Shown one piece after another: positions 35,868 through 47,805 of a DNA stretch of 64,000 nt (its first letter is position 1; the number at the start of each line of letters is the position of its first letter). The position numbers were made by a program, and so were the translations under genes. The DNA comes from Beta vulgaris subsp. vulgaris (taxonomy: Eukaryota > Streptophyta > Magnoliopsida > Caryophyllales > Amaranthaceae), in the NCBI RefSeq assembly GCF_026745355.1, contig NC_079204.1, positions 47,724,285 to 47,788,284 on the forward strand. The letters run 5' to 3'. Under the pieces are notes generated by a model that saw only the letters and a program-made list of their open reading frames with translations, searched no databases and was not told where the DNA came from.

Positions 35868-37381
35868 TCTCTATTATATAAGCCAAGGGGAGTTATGATG
35901 TCCACTCTTGAAAGAACTTTTATACCCTTAATTAGGGATGGGCATGGGTTCAGGACCCGACCCAGACCCCGTCAGACCCGACCCATTTTTAAGGGTTTGG
36001 GACTAAAATTTTGAAATCCATTGGGTCCGGGTTGGATCTGGGTCTAAGTGTCTAAAAACGGATCTGGGTCTGATAATTCTAGACCCAAACACCAGGTGTA
36101 TTTTTTAACATAAATATATAAAAAATAATATAAAATATATAAACTAATTTTATCCTAAACCCCTACACCCTAACACAGTAATACACACGGGCCACAGCCG
36201 ACCACTTCGAATTTCGACCTTCTGGTTTCTCTCTGTCTCTCTGCTTCACTTCGAACTTGGAATCCCTAGTTCTACTTTGAAAGATTTTTTTATTATTATT
36301 ATGAATTTGAGTAACTTAAACTTATTGTAGGCCAATTATGAGTTGTAATATTTTGGTTACATTATTGTGGTTGTTTAATTCAGGATATTTTGTGGAAGAA
36401 TTAAATTACTATTTTGGTCGCATATCATTTTAATTACTAAGGAAAATGTGCGTAAAAAATTGCAAGGTAAAAAAATAAATAGAAAGTCAAAATATGCTTG
36501 AGACCCATTTTGGACCCAAGACCCACCAGACCCATTGGGTCTGGGTAAAGGTCCAAAACTTTTAGATTCTGTGGGTCTGGGTCCAAATAAAAGATGCGGG
36601 TCTTGGTCTGGGTCTAATTGAACCCTGCCCTAGACCCGACCCATGCCCATCCCTACCCTTGATGTCACAGAAAATAATAAAGAAAAAGATTTTCTTTATT
36701 ATTTCCTCACTTACAAATATGGATAATAAGAAAAGTTATACATCACCAAAAAGAAATACATAAAAATATGTGAAAAGAAACTCACAATTGAAAATATAAA
36801 CTAATGACTAGATCAATTTTCAAACAATTATAAAAGCAAAGATTGACAAATATTCTTATCATCAATTTATAATTTCAAATAAAAGAATTAAAAAACTTAG
36901 AGAACGAATATTGTTTTTTAAATATTTTGGGGATCATAATTAGTTGGGATAATAAATAATTAAAGAGGTAAACATACACCATCTAATATCAATTCATAAT
37001 TTTTTTTTATTGAAGTACTACTCATTATAGTATGCCTAAAAATCTCAATTACCAAGTGAAGTTAAATTAAACTACTACTCATGAAATACACCTATGAAAT
37101 ATACGTATGTATTTTTAAATAGATAAATAAATAATATAGCCTAGATCATAGTTTAAAAAGAGAGTTGTTAAATTATCTACCAAATACAAGATAAGATATC
37201 CTACTTCAACATAGTCCTTTATCGCAAACATTACTCTGTATACTAGAGCAATAATGCTATAAAAATCATAACACTCATCAATATTCACCATAAATATTAC
37301 ACTCTAAGTTAGATTTAAATACCTTTTGATGTTACTATTAATATTAGTATACTGTCGCACGCATCGCGTGCATAGTGCTAG
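35868..37381 (+). mobile_element. Non-autonomous Helitron carrying a nested hAT MITE
   Basis: The 5' TCTCTATTATATAAGCCAAG and the 3' hairpin GCACGCATCGCGTGC followed by CTAG, then T. It spans 1514 bp, of which 723 bp are a later hAT-type insertion (35933-36655). It lies only 14 bp beyond the previous Helitron in the same orientation. No Rep/helicase coding sequence. Confidence 0.75.
35933..36655. mobile_element. hAT-type non-autonomous element nested in a Helitron
   Basis: The termini are TAGGGATGGGCATGGGT and, in reverse complement, TAGGGATGGGCATGGGTCGG. It is flanked by CCCTTAAT (35925-35932) and CCCTTGAT (36656-36663), an 8-bp duplication with one mismatch as expected for hAT. Subterminal GACCCAGACCC / GGGTCTGGGT repeats lie at both ends. 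There is no transposase. The family recurs at 63926. Confidence 0.85.
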
Positions 37382-38194
37382 TAACTAATATATAAACTAT
37401 AGTACAAAAGCTAGCTCATAAGGTCGCGAGATTTGTCGTACTCATTAGACGCCATTTGTTGCGCTTATTAGGTGTAATATCATTTTTCTTTGAATATAAT
37501 ACAACTATAGAGTTGGGTTAACAATGAAAATCTTAAATATGATACATTGATTATTTAATAAATAGTTCGTAAAATTATAATTTTTGTACCACTGGAAAGT
37601 GTTTAAAAAGTACTTTAAAATAAGATCAATTTATATTATATTTAAAATTTTATATTAAAGTAACATATAAAAGGAAATATTGACTATACTAACATATTAA
37701 ATATAAAGGAGGAACTTTTTTGAGAGCACATGAAGCTCCTCAAGATTTCGAGGTCATAGAGCGAGCCACGTACTATTGACATGTCATTCATTGTTATTTT
37801 TATCTTTTAAAAAATAGATTTTTACATAAATTTAAATACATATAAATTAAAGAGTTTTGGATAAGGGAAAATTAGAGTTTGGTTTTGAATAAACAATCTT
37901 AACTGCTATATATAAATTGTATATAACTTTTGCGATGACTTCATAATATTATAGGTTTTCTACCATTAGATATTGCTCGAAATATGCTTCAAAATAAGAT
38001 TCATTTACAATACAATTCTACAATCAACTTATGAAATACAGAGCACAACGTCGGATTGTCATGTCATTAATTTTTCTTTTAGATCGTTTAAAAACATAGA
38101 GTTCTACAAAAGGCTAAGCTCAACTATTTGTGATGATAATCTTTGGTAAAAAAAAAAAAAAAGAGTTATCTTCTTGCAAGGAATCAGACAGAAA
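37382..38194. other. Remainder of the F-box spacer, no gene seen
   Basis: AT-rich sequence of about 800 bp between the Helitron and arm B. Two diverged blocks (about 37550-37830 and 37920-38120) look loosely alike. No ORF or RNA gene can be supported. Confidence 0.35.
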
Positions 38195-38411
38195 TTCTCT
38201 TATAAAAACAAATTATACTAGGAGAAAAATCTATTCTCTATCACTTTTGATATCACCGGCACTCAAATTTGATAAATACAATGAGACTCCTAAGTTCTCT
38301 AACATTAAACGTACGATTCAGAATCGGAAAAAACTTAGTTTGTCATCCTTAACCGTTAAAAAAGATAATACTAATTTAGTCCCAAGGCTAATCGGATATG
38401 GACTAAACATC

Positions 38412-41400
38412 TAACTAGGGACTAACGTTTAACAAATTTCACCTTTTAGGACCTCTTATGTTTTCTTCCACCTATAATGAGTTAAGGACCTCATTCCAAT
38501 TTTTCCAATGAGTTAACCTCACTATTAACTCAAATCAAATAACGTTTTGCAAAATTCACCTTTAAGGACATCATGAGATTTGTATAATATTTTTTGCCAA
38601 CTGAAATTCAACAAAAAAAAAATTTCTCACTCAAAATTTTTTCATGATCACGGGCAACAAAATACTCAGTTTCTTTGTTTTAAACAGCAACAAATTAATA
38701 CTTAAGATTTCTTCAGAAAGCTACAGCAAAATATTCTTCATTTTCTTCAATGTTCACTCAGCGATTATTCTGAATTTCTTCAAAGTTCGTAGAGCAAATA
38801 TTCTCGTCTTTGTTCCCAAAAAAACCTTGCAACAAAAAAAATTAAATAAACATGAATTAATTACTAAATGGCTATATGTTACCGTGATCATAAAGTAATG
38901 CATAGAATGCTACACAAATGTGAAATGACAAATGAGGTATAAGATGGTGAGAAAAAATTCAGAAGTTAGTAACCTGATGGTTAAAAAAATGTAATTATGT
39001 AGCTCTTCCAATGTATGCACCTTATTCAGAAGTTAAATTAGATCCAATGCTGCTTTGTGTTCCATTTATGTTGATGAACTGTTGATTTAATCAATCTTAA
39101 TGAATATAGTTACATGAATCAAACATTAATAATGAATTCTTAAAAATAAACAACTCACATGAGCTTGTTTTTGAAACCCATTAGGATACGTATATATCCC
39201 CACTCCCTTGTTGTGCATTGGAACCGACAAATGTGCAAGTTGAGTTGAAGGATTAGCTAACTTTTTCTTAGGTTGTTGCTTCTTTTGCTTATGTTGAGAA
39301 GGCCCAACTTGAGTATGTCCTTGTTCATGAGCAGGGATAGCTTGACAATGATCAATGGTAGTATCAACATGTCCTTGTTTAGGAGGGTTTTGACACTTTT
39401 TTTTTGTTATGACCCTCTTGGTTGCAATGGCTACATCTCTAAACAAGCCCTTTCTTTGATGCCTTCATTATGTCAACCTCTCCAATAGAAGACTTCCTCT
39501 CAACAGTTGGCCTATGTTGAAGTTTCTTAACAACATATGCCTCAATGGGGGGATAATTTGATGTTGGCCACTGTTAAGGGCCATTTAAATGTTCTAAAGG
39601 CCACTGGTAAGCCTTAAGAAACGATACCTTTGTGAAGCATTCAGCTACATAGTGTTCCGGATGTTCGATGACCTTCCAAATGGCTGCTACAACATGATGG
39701 CAAGGCACATCACTTAGCTGCCATGCGTTGCAACTACATGTCCTCTTTAGCAAGCTTACCACAAATCTTGCTTGGGTTGCTCCTTCTCTAACCCCATAAG
39801 AGAAGTGACAATCCCAAAAAGCAGACCATCCCCGAGCATCGACCTTTGCCTTCTCTAACTTTTGTTGAATTCTAGGACATATACCAATGTCTTTGTTAGC
39901 TATGAAATCCCTCTTCTTATGTAACCTTTCCATTAAACCCTCTCTGATATCTTCAAGCATAGTAATAATAGGCTTATGTATAGATGATAATATAAGCGTT
40001 GAATACCTCGCTCATTCATATTGTTGTCTATGCTATCACATTGGGATTGACGAGAAAGAAATGCCCTAACCCACTTTTTATAATTTCTTTTCATTAAATC
40101 TTGCTCTGCTTCTATAGATATAGATGAGAACAATTCCATGTTAGCTTTAAATTCAATTTGTGTAATGCTCTTAGCTACTTTCCAAATTCTTCTTCTGTTC
40201 AATAAAGCACCACCAAAGATCTGTCTAAGGTTACAATATACATGTCTGGCACAACATCTTGTTTCAGCCTTGGGCCAAATAATTGAAATAGCTTTTAAAA
40301 GTCCCTTTTGCTGATCTGACATGATAGTGTAACCACTCCCATCTATGGTCTCTAAATCATCAGCAAGTAGTTAAAGAAACCAGCTCCAAGTATCAGTATT
40401 TTTGACCTCAATACATGCCCATGCTATGGGAAACATTTGGTTGTTTCCATCCCTCCCCACAGCCACTAATAACTGACCTCCAAATGGGCCTTTCAGAAAG
40501 CATCCATCAATTCCAAAGAAAGTTCTACACCCTGCTAGGAAACCTTTCTTAATGGTAGCAAAGCACATGTACAATCTTTTAAACACATTGTCGTTAAGCT
40601 TGAATTTTACAGTGTTCTCGGGATTTGATCTTTTTATCTCAAGCACATATCTCGCTCTGAAGTAAAGAATATTGCTCTTTATACTCCCCAAGAATTAAAT
40701 CTTGAGCCTTCCTTCTTGCTTCTAATGCGAACCATAAAGATGTTTTAACACCATACTCTAACCATATGGTGTCAACTATTTCTTGACACTTCATGTACGG
40801 TTGACTTTAAACTTAGTGTGGTATGTTTTTGCAATCCAGGCAGCACGTGTTTTTTTACAATAGAAATCCTCCCGCAGTTATGGTTTGGCACATAAGTTTT
40901 CACAGCGAATGTAGCTTTCCCACTATATAAGGAAGCCCATATGTACCAAAGGACAACCCTTCGCCTTACATCAACCCGCAATCCTCTTCTTATCATTTTT
41001 AGTGAAATTTATATCCCTCCCTTGGTTGAAACAGTATGTAGTGATGTCTTCTCTAAACTCTATAGCGTCCTCAAATTCTTGTCCTAAAAAGAAAGATGTG
41101 TTATTTTCAAAACTAATCAACATAAGGTTGTTTTGCTGCCTATGTACTTTAGGTTTTTTCTTGTGAGCTGGTTGTTGGGGAAGAAGGAAACCACATTCAG
41201 CATCTGAGTTACATGGACTATTTAGGTCAAACTCGTACTCATAATCACTAACCTCATTCAATGGATGCGTGCTACTCCTAGCAGCAACCCTATGTAATGA
41301 CTTAATCTCATTCAAGAAATCTAGTTCATTTTTCTTATCATACTTAACCTTGCTCCTAGCATCTTAAACTTCGGCATCCTAGTTATCAGTACCCTCATCA

Positions 41401-42785
41401 TCATAATCAATCTCATCAGTTAGATTAACGGCTTATTCATCTAATATGACATTATCATCTTCAGAGTCAATAGGTTCATCATCTTCATGTGTCCCAAAAT
41501 CAATCTCACTTCCCTCATGACTAATTTTCCTTTCCAATGTCAGATTAGTAGACTGATTGTGACCCCCAAAATTTAGTTTAACCCCTTTTGATCCACTCTA
41601 CACACCAACATAATTATCATATTCATGTTCAGTCCAAACATCAATGATCTTATATTGGTGAAGCAAACTAATAAACATAGTGAATGTAGTATTGTCATAA
41701 CCTAAAAATCTAATACCATCAGTAATATCCTTTAATGGATCAGAGTAGTGAAGCTTAATCACATTAGAATACCCCAGAGAATTTATTACGTTCTTAAAGA
41801 ATTGTGCATCAATGTCAAGTGTAAGTCATTGAACAACTTCACGTCACCACCCACATACCTCAACTTTGGATTATTTATCCACTTCCCGCCATGGTGAAAT
41901 ACAATGCACGGTGGAATATCCATTTTCATATCTGAAAAAAGACCCAATAATTGAACTCATTAAAATCACAATATAGATTGATCAACAATGAAAGGATCAT
42001 ATTTAGTCACCACAGATTACATAATCAATAAGTCACAATTGTGAGACATAAACATACGCAAAAATTTCCTCCAGCCAACACATTGTTTCCTCTCCAAACA
42101 ATTCAAAAACAATCCTAAACTACTCTTAGAAATTAAACCCAACCCAACCCAACCCAACCCCTGTTTTACACCCTTAAATTTAATTCTCACAAAATCATAT
42201 ATGACATATCATATTCCTAGGTGATGCATACTAACATTAAATTGATTCAAGAAAATTAATGACTCCTCGTAGCCCATATGATAATTCATGTACATTAAGA
42301 GATAATTAAATCAAATTAAATAATTTTAGTTATATAGCTTTTCAAACCTTAACTTTACTAATGAAAAGAAAGTGTACAATTTTGAAAAAGAAAAGAAGAA
42401 ATTTTTGGCTTAGAATCATACCTCTACGTTTGAATGAATGAGTTTGGATTCTTTGTGAAGATGGGGATTTAAGGAAGTAAAGTGAAAATTGAATAAAAAA
42501 GACTCTTTGTGAAGATGAATAGATGAACAGAGGAAAAAAAATAGTGCAATAGACGTGAAAGATAGTACTGGTGAAGTGAAATTAGAAAGAAAAAAAAAAT
42601 CCCTTTTCTTTGGGCTTTTTTTAGAAAAGTAATCTTTTTCCTTTTTTTTTTTTTTACAAAGGATCCACTACTTAAGTTTATCTATGGTTAAAAGTGACTT
42701 GAAAATTGGGATGAGGTCCTCATAGGTGAAAAAAAACATAGGAGGTCCTAAAAGGTGAAATTTGTTAAACATTAATCCCTAGTTA
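38412..42785 (-). mobile_element. MuDR-type MULE (about 4.4 kb) with terminal inverted repeats
   Basis: The ends are inverted repeats of about 90 bp: TAACTAGGGACTAACGTTTA on the left and, in reverse complement, TAACTAGGGATTAATGTTTA on the right. Both continue into ACAAATTTCACCTTTTAGGA. The unoccupied site is visible in arm A, which confirms both boundaries to within a few bases. A 9-11 bp duplication has decayed (CTAAACATC versus CTTAACTCTC at 42790). A broken MuDR transposase gene lies inside on the minus strand. Confidence 0.8.
39126..41929 (-). pseudogene. MuDR/MULE transposase pseudogene
   Basis: Pieces in order on the minus strand are as follows. The N-terminus is MDIPPCIVFHHGGKW near 41929-41880. 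An acidic linker follows. A MuDR-type segment covers about 41130-40770. The MULE transposase core (GIDGCFLKGPFGGQLLVAVG, FPIAWACIEVKNTDTWSWFL) lies at 40560-40371. Then come CCARHVYCNLRQ (about 40250) and the SWIM zinc finger (CSCNAWQLSDVPCHHVVAA, 39740-39680). A charged tail extends to about 39126. Several stops and frameshifts separate the blocks, for example after WSWFL and near 40700-40770, so no active enzyme is expected. An active transposase would bind the terminal repeats and move the element. The gene reads inward from the right terminus. Confidence 0.85.
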
Positions 42786-42831
42786 TATGCTTAACTCTCC
42801 AAAGTTATTGTATAAGTAGCTAACCAGACTC

Positions 42832-42839
42832 TATATAAA
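42832..42839 (+). promoter_or_regulatory. TATA box remaining upstream of the F-box pseudogene
   Basis: TATATAAA in the conserved context GACTCTATATAAACTCA, about 100 bp before the pseudogene ATG at 42941 and about 47 bp from the end of the MULE. The rest of the original promoter lies 4.4 kb away at 38195-38411. Confidence 0.6.
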
Positions 42840-42940
42840 CTCAGAAAAACGCACCTCATCTCACCAAGAAATTAGAAGAGTACATAATTCTTAGCTCAAT
42901 TTTCCATAGATGCTTGCAATCATCAAACCAACCTTAAAGT

Positions 42941-43962
42941 ATGAAGATACGAAATATGTGGAGTGAGTTTCTGCGTTCAATTAAGAAGCGAGATACAACA
43001 ATTTTTTTCCCTGTCTTGTGTGACGATATCATGTGGGATATCTTCAGTAGACTCTGGTATGCCCGCGGTGGTATAACTTGATCACCTCTGACTATTTTGC
43101 TAATAAAACATATCTTAACGAGGGTATTAAAGTAGTTTTTATGAGTTCTTTCTCGCGAGATTCTTATTTGGACTTGTTCATAATTGAAGATACCGATCTT
43201 AAAAAGACTATAAATTTAAGGAAAACATTAGTGTTAAAAAGTCAGAAACTTTTAATTGGTTTTGATCTTATTGCATCCTGCAAAAGAAGTTGTTGCAGTG
43301 ACAGCTTGGCGTTCTGCGGTAGATTGTCTCCGCAATGCGCATGCCTTCTTCTTCGATAGATCGGCGGACGAGTACAAGCTAATTCTGTCCGAGGTGGGTG
43401 AACAGATCACATATTATACATTCACCCCTTTGCTATCTCGTACAAGTATTAACCTGAGTCTTACAACACCTATATCTGAATGTTGCAGGTCTGTAATGAT
43501 TTATAATTTCGTCAATGAAAGTTTGCGTGTCATTCCTAATCTCAGATGTAATGTAAATCTAATTGTTTTGGGGCTTGCTACTGTGGTACGATTACCCGAT
43601 GGAAATTGGGGGTTATAAATGGTAGGTTGGTATACTTTGAAGAATCTATTTTATTTGACGTCAATATATGGTTTCTTGATACCCTTTCCAGTAGTTATTG
43701 TTGGATCAAGGAGCATAAGATAAATCTAAGAGATGAATTCAATCGTCTTCGTCCACAATCCTTTCTCGTCAATTACGAGGTGCTTCACGTTATGGATGAT
43801 ATATTATTGGTACTGTGCAACAGGAGAGACCTGTATTGCTATTCTCTAAGCTTGAAAACTATACGAAAAATTCATGGAACAAGACACCTGAAACACTATC
43901 CAGAGTTTTGTTGTACAAGCGATATACAGATTTTTGTATCACCCAAAAGAATTTTAGGATAA
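42941..43962 (+). pseudogene. F-box pseudogene, inverted paralogue of the gene at 33896-35116
   Basis: It starts MKIRNMWSEF, matching the intact copy, and keeps LCDDIMWDIFSRL of the F-box. A deletion of about 28 bp inside the F-box shifts the frame to a stop at about 43078. A second deletion of about 70 bp removes the NGLMLL...YNPII region. There is also loss of about 16 codons near 43420 and another frameshift near 43600. The last part (43606-43962) still reads GVINGRLVYFEESILFDVNI through to FVSPKRILG. Without an intact F-box it cannot act as an SCF adaptor. Whether it is transcribed is unknown. Confidence 0.85.
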
Positions 43963-44390
43963 CTTTATGTTGTTTTGGGGTGAGATGTTTGCGCTTGTTG
44001 TTTGCTTTTTTTTTCTTCTCCTGAAAGTTAGGAAAAGAAGTGATTATTATTGTATTTTTTTTGACAGGTTTACTATTGTTCCTAAAAGTGATACTGTATG
44101 TCCATAGCCAACATTCTATGCCCTACTTACTCGATTCTTGTTTATTGATTTGTGTTGTTCACTTTTTATGTTTGCAAAGTAATTTTGGATTAAATAATAC
44201 ATGTTCTTACTTTTTTTTTGAGGGGATACATGTTCTTACTAATAGCGATGATGTAGATGAAAATCGATTTAAGGTCTTGGATACCACACACAAAAGAATA
44301 TTACCAACTAAGCTTGATGGATCCACATTTTTTTTATATTTTGAGTGATGAGTAATAATTATCTACTAAAGTCTTGTTTTCATTCCCTCT

Positions 44391-44406
44391 TATATATATA
44401 TATATA

Positions 44407-44458
<52 letters not shown>
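44391..44458. repeat. (TA)n microsatellite
   Basis: About 68 bp of nearly pure TA within the 3' flank of arm B. The homologous place in arm A (near 33490) has only a short ATATAT, so it expanded after the duplication. Confidence 0.9.
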
Positions 44459-44461
<3 letters not shown>

Positions 44462-44510
44462 GTTTGAGCAATTATATATATATAGTTCATAATGATTAGT
44501 CTCATTTGCA

Positions 44511-45040
44511 ACTGTGACCAACGTCGACCTTGAACAAGTCCAGAATGGGACTCAAAACGGGCTTCCCTTTTAGAGAGGCCTCTAAGTTCTAAAAGAAATT
44601 ATATAAGCCCAAGGCCCAGCCAAAAGTAAGGCATTAGTACAGCCACTGCACACGCGCATACCAACAAAAGTAATTCCTCAAGTTTATATCTTTCCCTCTT
44701 CACGATTTTCCCCTGAGTTATTTACATAAAATTAGTAGTGAGTGTCTAGGAAAAAATTATTACCTAAATTACCTAAAATTGGCAGTAGGTTATCCCATTT
44801 AAGTTTATTTGATCGTGAGTCTAGGATTAGCAATAGCAGAATGTCCTTCCAACACATTGGACCGATCCAAGGAGCTCATCGAAAAGCATGGCGGCCTATT
44901 CGAGGTCTCCCTGAGACAATTATACGTTTCTTGAATTTATTTTTTTTGTATAGGGGTCTCATTTTCAACTTTGAGCACATGGCCTTCATATTGTTCTAAA
45001 GAAAGTATTTAGCCATCTGATTAAATGCAAAGAAAGTTTC
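44511..45040. other. Intergenic, nothing supported
   Basis: About 530 bp between the F-box arm and the Copia 3' LTR. No coding, RNA or TE feature can be supported. Confidence 0.4.
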
Positions 45041-45331
45041 TGTTTTGGGTTGAAACTCAGAAGTTTTCTCTCTTCTATTAATCAAAGGCTCTGCCTCCCT
45101 TTTATGATTCTCCAATCTCTCAGCCTCTACAACCCTGATATGTACAACTATATATATCAACATATAAAAGACCTAGAGAATAACAGCTATACACTAAGCT
45201 TTACGCTAGCAGACAAAAGTATCACAACTAGCTAAGGTAAATCAGTATTGCACATGATCCCAAGTGGATCTATGCACATATAATTTGAGTGTGATGTAAT
45301 TGGCTGAGGTGTGCAACTACCATAGGCTGCA
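45041..45331 (-). mobile_element. Putative 3' LTR of the Copia remnant
   Basis: On the minus strand it begins TGCAGCCTATGG and ends AACCCAAAACA, with TG...CA ends (291 bp). It follows directly after a purine tract (A3 G13-14, 45344-45358) placed as a polypurine tract just after the RNase H end. It contains TATA-like sequence. No 5' LTR partner was found in the window, so the boundaries are tentative. Confidence 0.5.
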
Positions 45332-45360
45332 TATTTCTTTACCCCCCCCCCCCCTTTAAG

Positions 45361-46840
45361 TTAGACTTGGTTGGTAGAAACAAGTCCCAACTTGACGCAG
45401 AGAAGATGATGTTGTTGAGCAGATAGAGATTTAGTCATTATTTCTGCAATATGAGAATCATATATGACGAAGGCAGTAGAAATAAACCCTGCATTAACGT
45501 GCTCTCTGACATAATGACAATTTACTTTAATGTGTTTAGTCCTTTCATGGAAGACTGGATTGTGAGCAAGATAATGGGCTGAAATATTATCACAGTAGAG
45601 GGGAATTGGTTTAGGCACATTGCATAGAAGATCCTCTAAGACACCATCCATCTAAACTAACTGAGAAGTAGTATGAGACATATATCTGTACTCAGATTAT
45701 GTAGAAGACTTATAAATTGTCTTCTGTTTCTTGATTTTCCAAGAAACCAAATAATTTGCCAAGAACATACACAACCTGTGAGTGATCTGGGAGTAAATGA
45801 GCATGCTCCCCATTCTGCATCACAGTAAGCTATAAGCTTATAGTCTCTCCACTTGATGGGTAGAAGAGACCTCAATCTTGAGTACCTTTAAGGTACCTAA
45901 TAACATGTATAGCTTCATTCGAGTGAGCAACTCTATATTGTCTTGTGAATTAACTTAATTGCTGCACGGAATATGAAATGTCGGGTCTGCTCATGTTCAA
46001 GTGCAAGAGTTTTCCAATAACTCTTCTATGTCTATGGATCTTTTATAACTTCTCCCTCATCTGTTGAAAGTTTCACATGTTGAGGAAAAGGTGATGGTTA
46101 CTCCTTACATGTCTCCAAACTATATCTCTCACCATCTCCGTGATATACTTCCTTTGATTCAACAAGGTGCCTTAACTGGTCCTGGATACCTCAAGACCAA
46201 GGAAGAATAATCTCATTTCTCCCAGGTCTTTGGTGGTGAACTCATGATCCAGATCATGCTTTAACTCATTAGTGCATGCCACATCATCATACCACATCAT
46301 CACCTGTGATGAGTAAATCATCCACATACACACGTATTGCACACATTTTGCCATTTGTTGTTTTGTAAAATAGTGAATAATGTCGCTTGGACTGACTAAA
46401 ACCCTTAGCTTTAAGAAACTTAGTGAGCTCAAGGTTCCACTGCCTTGAAGCTTGCTTAAGTCCATAGAGACTTTTCTTTAGCTTGCAAACCATCCCATCA
46501 GGATTATGTTTACATTCTTGAGGGTCCTTCATATAAAGATCTTCTTCAATGAATCCACGTAGAAATGCATTGTTAATGTCCAGTTGGTGTAATTTCCATT
46601 GCTTAAGAGTGGCTAAGGCTACTAGCATCCTCACAGTGGTGAACTTAGCCACTGGAAAGAAAGTGTGCTTGTAGTCCTTGATTTCTCTTGTTTATCACCT
46701 CTGGCTACCAATCTAGCCTTTAATCTTTCAACTCCACCATCCTTGTTGAGCTTCACTTTACATACCCATTTGCTAAATGTGCAATTGAAAAAAGAGAAAT
46801 GAGTTGACTCACAGTCTACTGAACCATCGCATGACATTTT
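45361..46840 (-). pseudogene. Ty1/Copia reverse transcriptase and RNase H remnant
   Basis: Minus-strand blocks in Copia order: KWVCKVKLNKDGG..RLKARLVARG; then FTTVRMLVALATLKQWKLHQ with LDINNAFLRG; then the palm motif YVDDLLITGDD (about 46300) preceded by YGLKQASRQWN. Next come HEFTTKDLGEMRLFFLGLEV, and the RNase H part AYCDAEWGAC..RSLTGCVC. The end carries PLYCDNISAHYLAHNPVFHERTKH and ETMTKSL-type sequence (AEIMTKSLSAQQ). Several frameshifts and a missing segment at about 45880-46170 inactivate it. Gag, protease and integrase are absent. It is unrelated in detail to the remnant at 12.3-13.65 kb. Confidence 0.88.
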
Positions 46841-47805
46841 ATTCTTTTGTGGAAGAGAGGTAAATATGAGGGAATGTGTTTGGGATGAATTATTACTTTT
46901 TGGCCAGATTTTGGTATTTGAACTTTGGAAATCTGGTTAAGCTAGGTTTGGTTTTCTATACTTGGATTAAATCTATTTAACAATAAAAAAGTGTGTTATA
47001 AGACTCAAATTCATGACCTCTCATTTGAGATACAAATGAACTAACCAACTACTGATATACAATCTTATGTTGGTCTTTATGGGGAAAGTTTTATTTATAG
47101 ACAATATAGTATACCTTTCAGTACTACACATTGGTAAATGATTTGGGACATCACTCAAGCCAACAACTACTTTAAATTTAAAATTACATTTAAGCTTAGA
47201 ATTATATTAGAAGTCAGGAAATTTTGTCTAATATTTGGGTGTCGTAGAACCATTAAAATCAGGTCAGACATTTTTTTCCCGATACTAGGATTGTTATGGA
47301 TAGGTCCAGATTTAATCACCTCTATGTCCAGATTTGATCACCTCTAGGTCCAACCCATAACCAGACCTCAATGAACTTAACCATAAATATAGTGAATCAT
47401 TCTTGAAAGTTTCCAACTCGTTTAATTAAAGGGTTCAACATGAGCTAAATCATTGATAAACGGGTGGGGTTAGTTTTAATGTTTTATGAAATTTGAAAAA
47501 TTCTTATTGATAGCCAGATTTTTTTTAAATGTATCAATGACCCTATACTTTGCTTATTTGACAATGTTATATTGTTGAAGATTGTCTATTAAGTAAAGCG
47601 TTAAGTTCTAAATCATGATTGACAAATGATTAGTGTGAAAACCTGAGGATAATAACCAAAATATATGTTAAAGATAAGAAGGGAAACTTTAGAATCAAAA
47701 TTAAAAGAAAAGTTTGCTCTATTTTATGATTTTTGCCAACAGAACACCTAAACACAACTCAATGAATCTTATTTATTGGCTACGGATGCTTCAAATTGTC
47801 ATCAC
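46841..47805. other. Intergenic, nothing supported
   Basis: Nearly 1 kb of AT-rich sequence with no coding or RNA feature that can be supported. A short internal repeat of 'GGTCCAGATTTRATCACCTCTA' type lies near 47300-47350. Confidence 0.4.

Larger units (their letters stand above)
38195..44510. repeat. Inverted duplication, arm B (F-box pseudogene, split by a MULE)
   Basis: The reverse-complement counterpart of 33430-35465. The upstream part (38195-38411) is separated from the TATA and coding part (42790-44510) by a 4.4-kb MULE. The distal part also carries a (TA)n expansion absent from arm A. Confidence 0.8.

Noticed and set aside
38644..38898. 84-codon plus-strand frame inside the MULE
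   Set aside because: It has Phe/Lys-rich AT-driven composition, lies between the left terminus and the transposase pseudogene, and has no domain.
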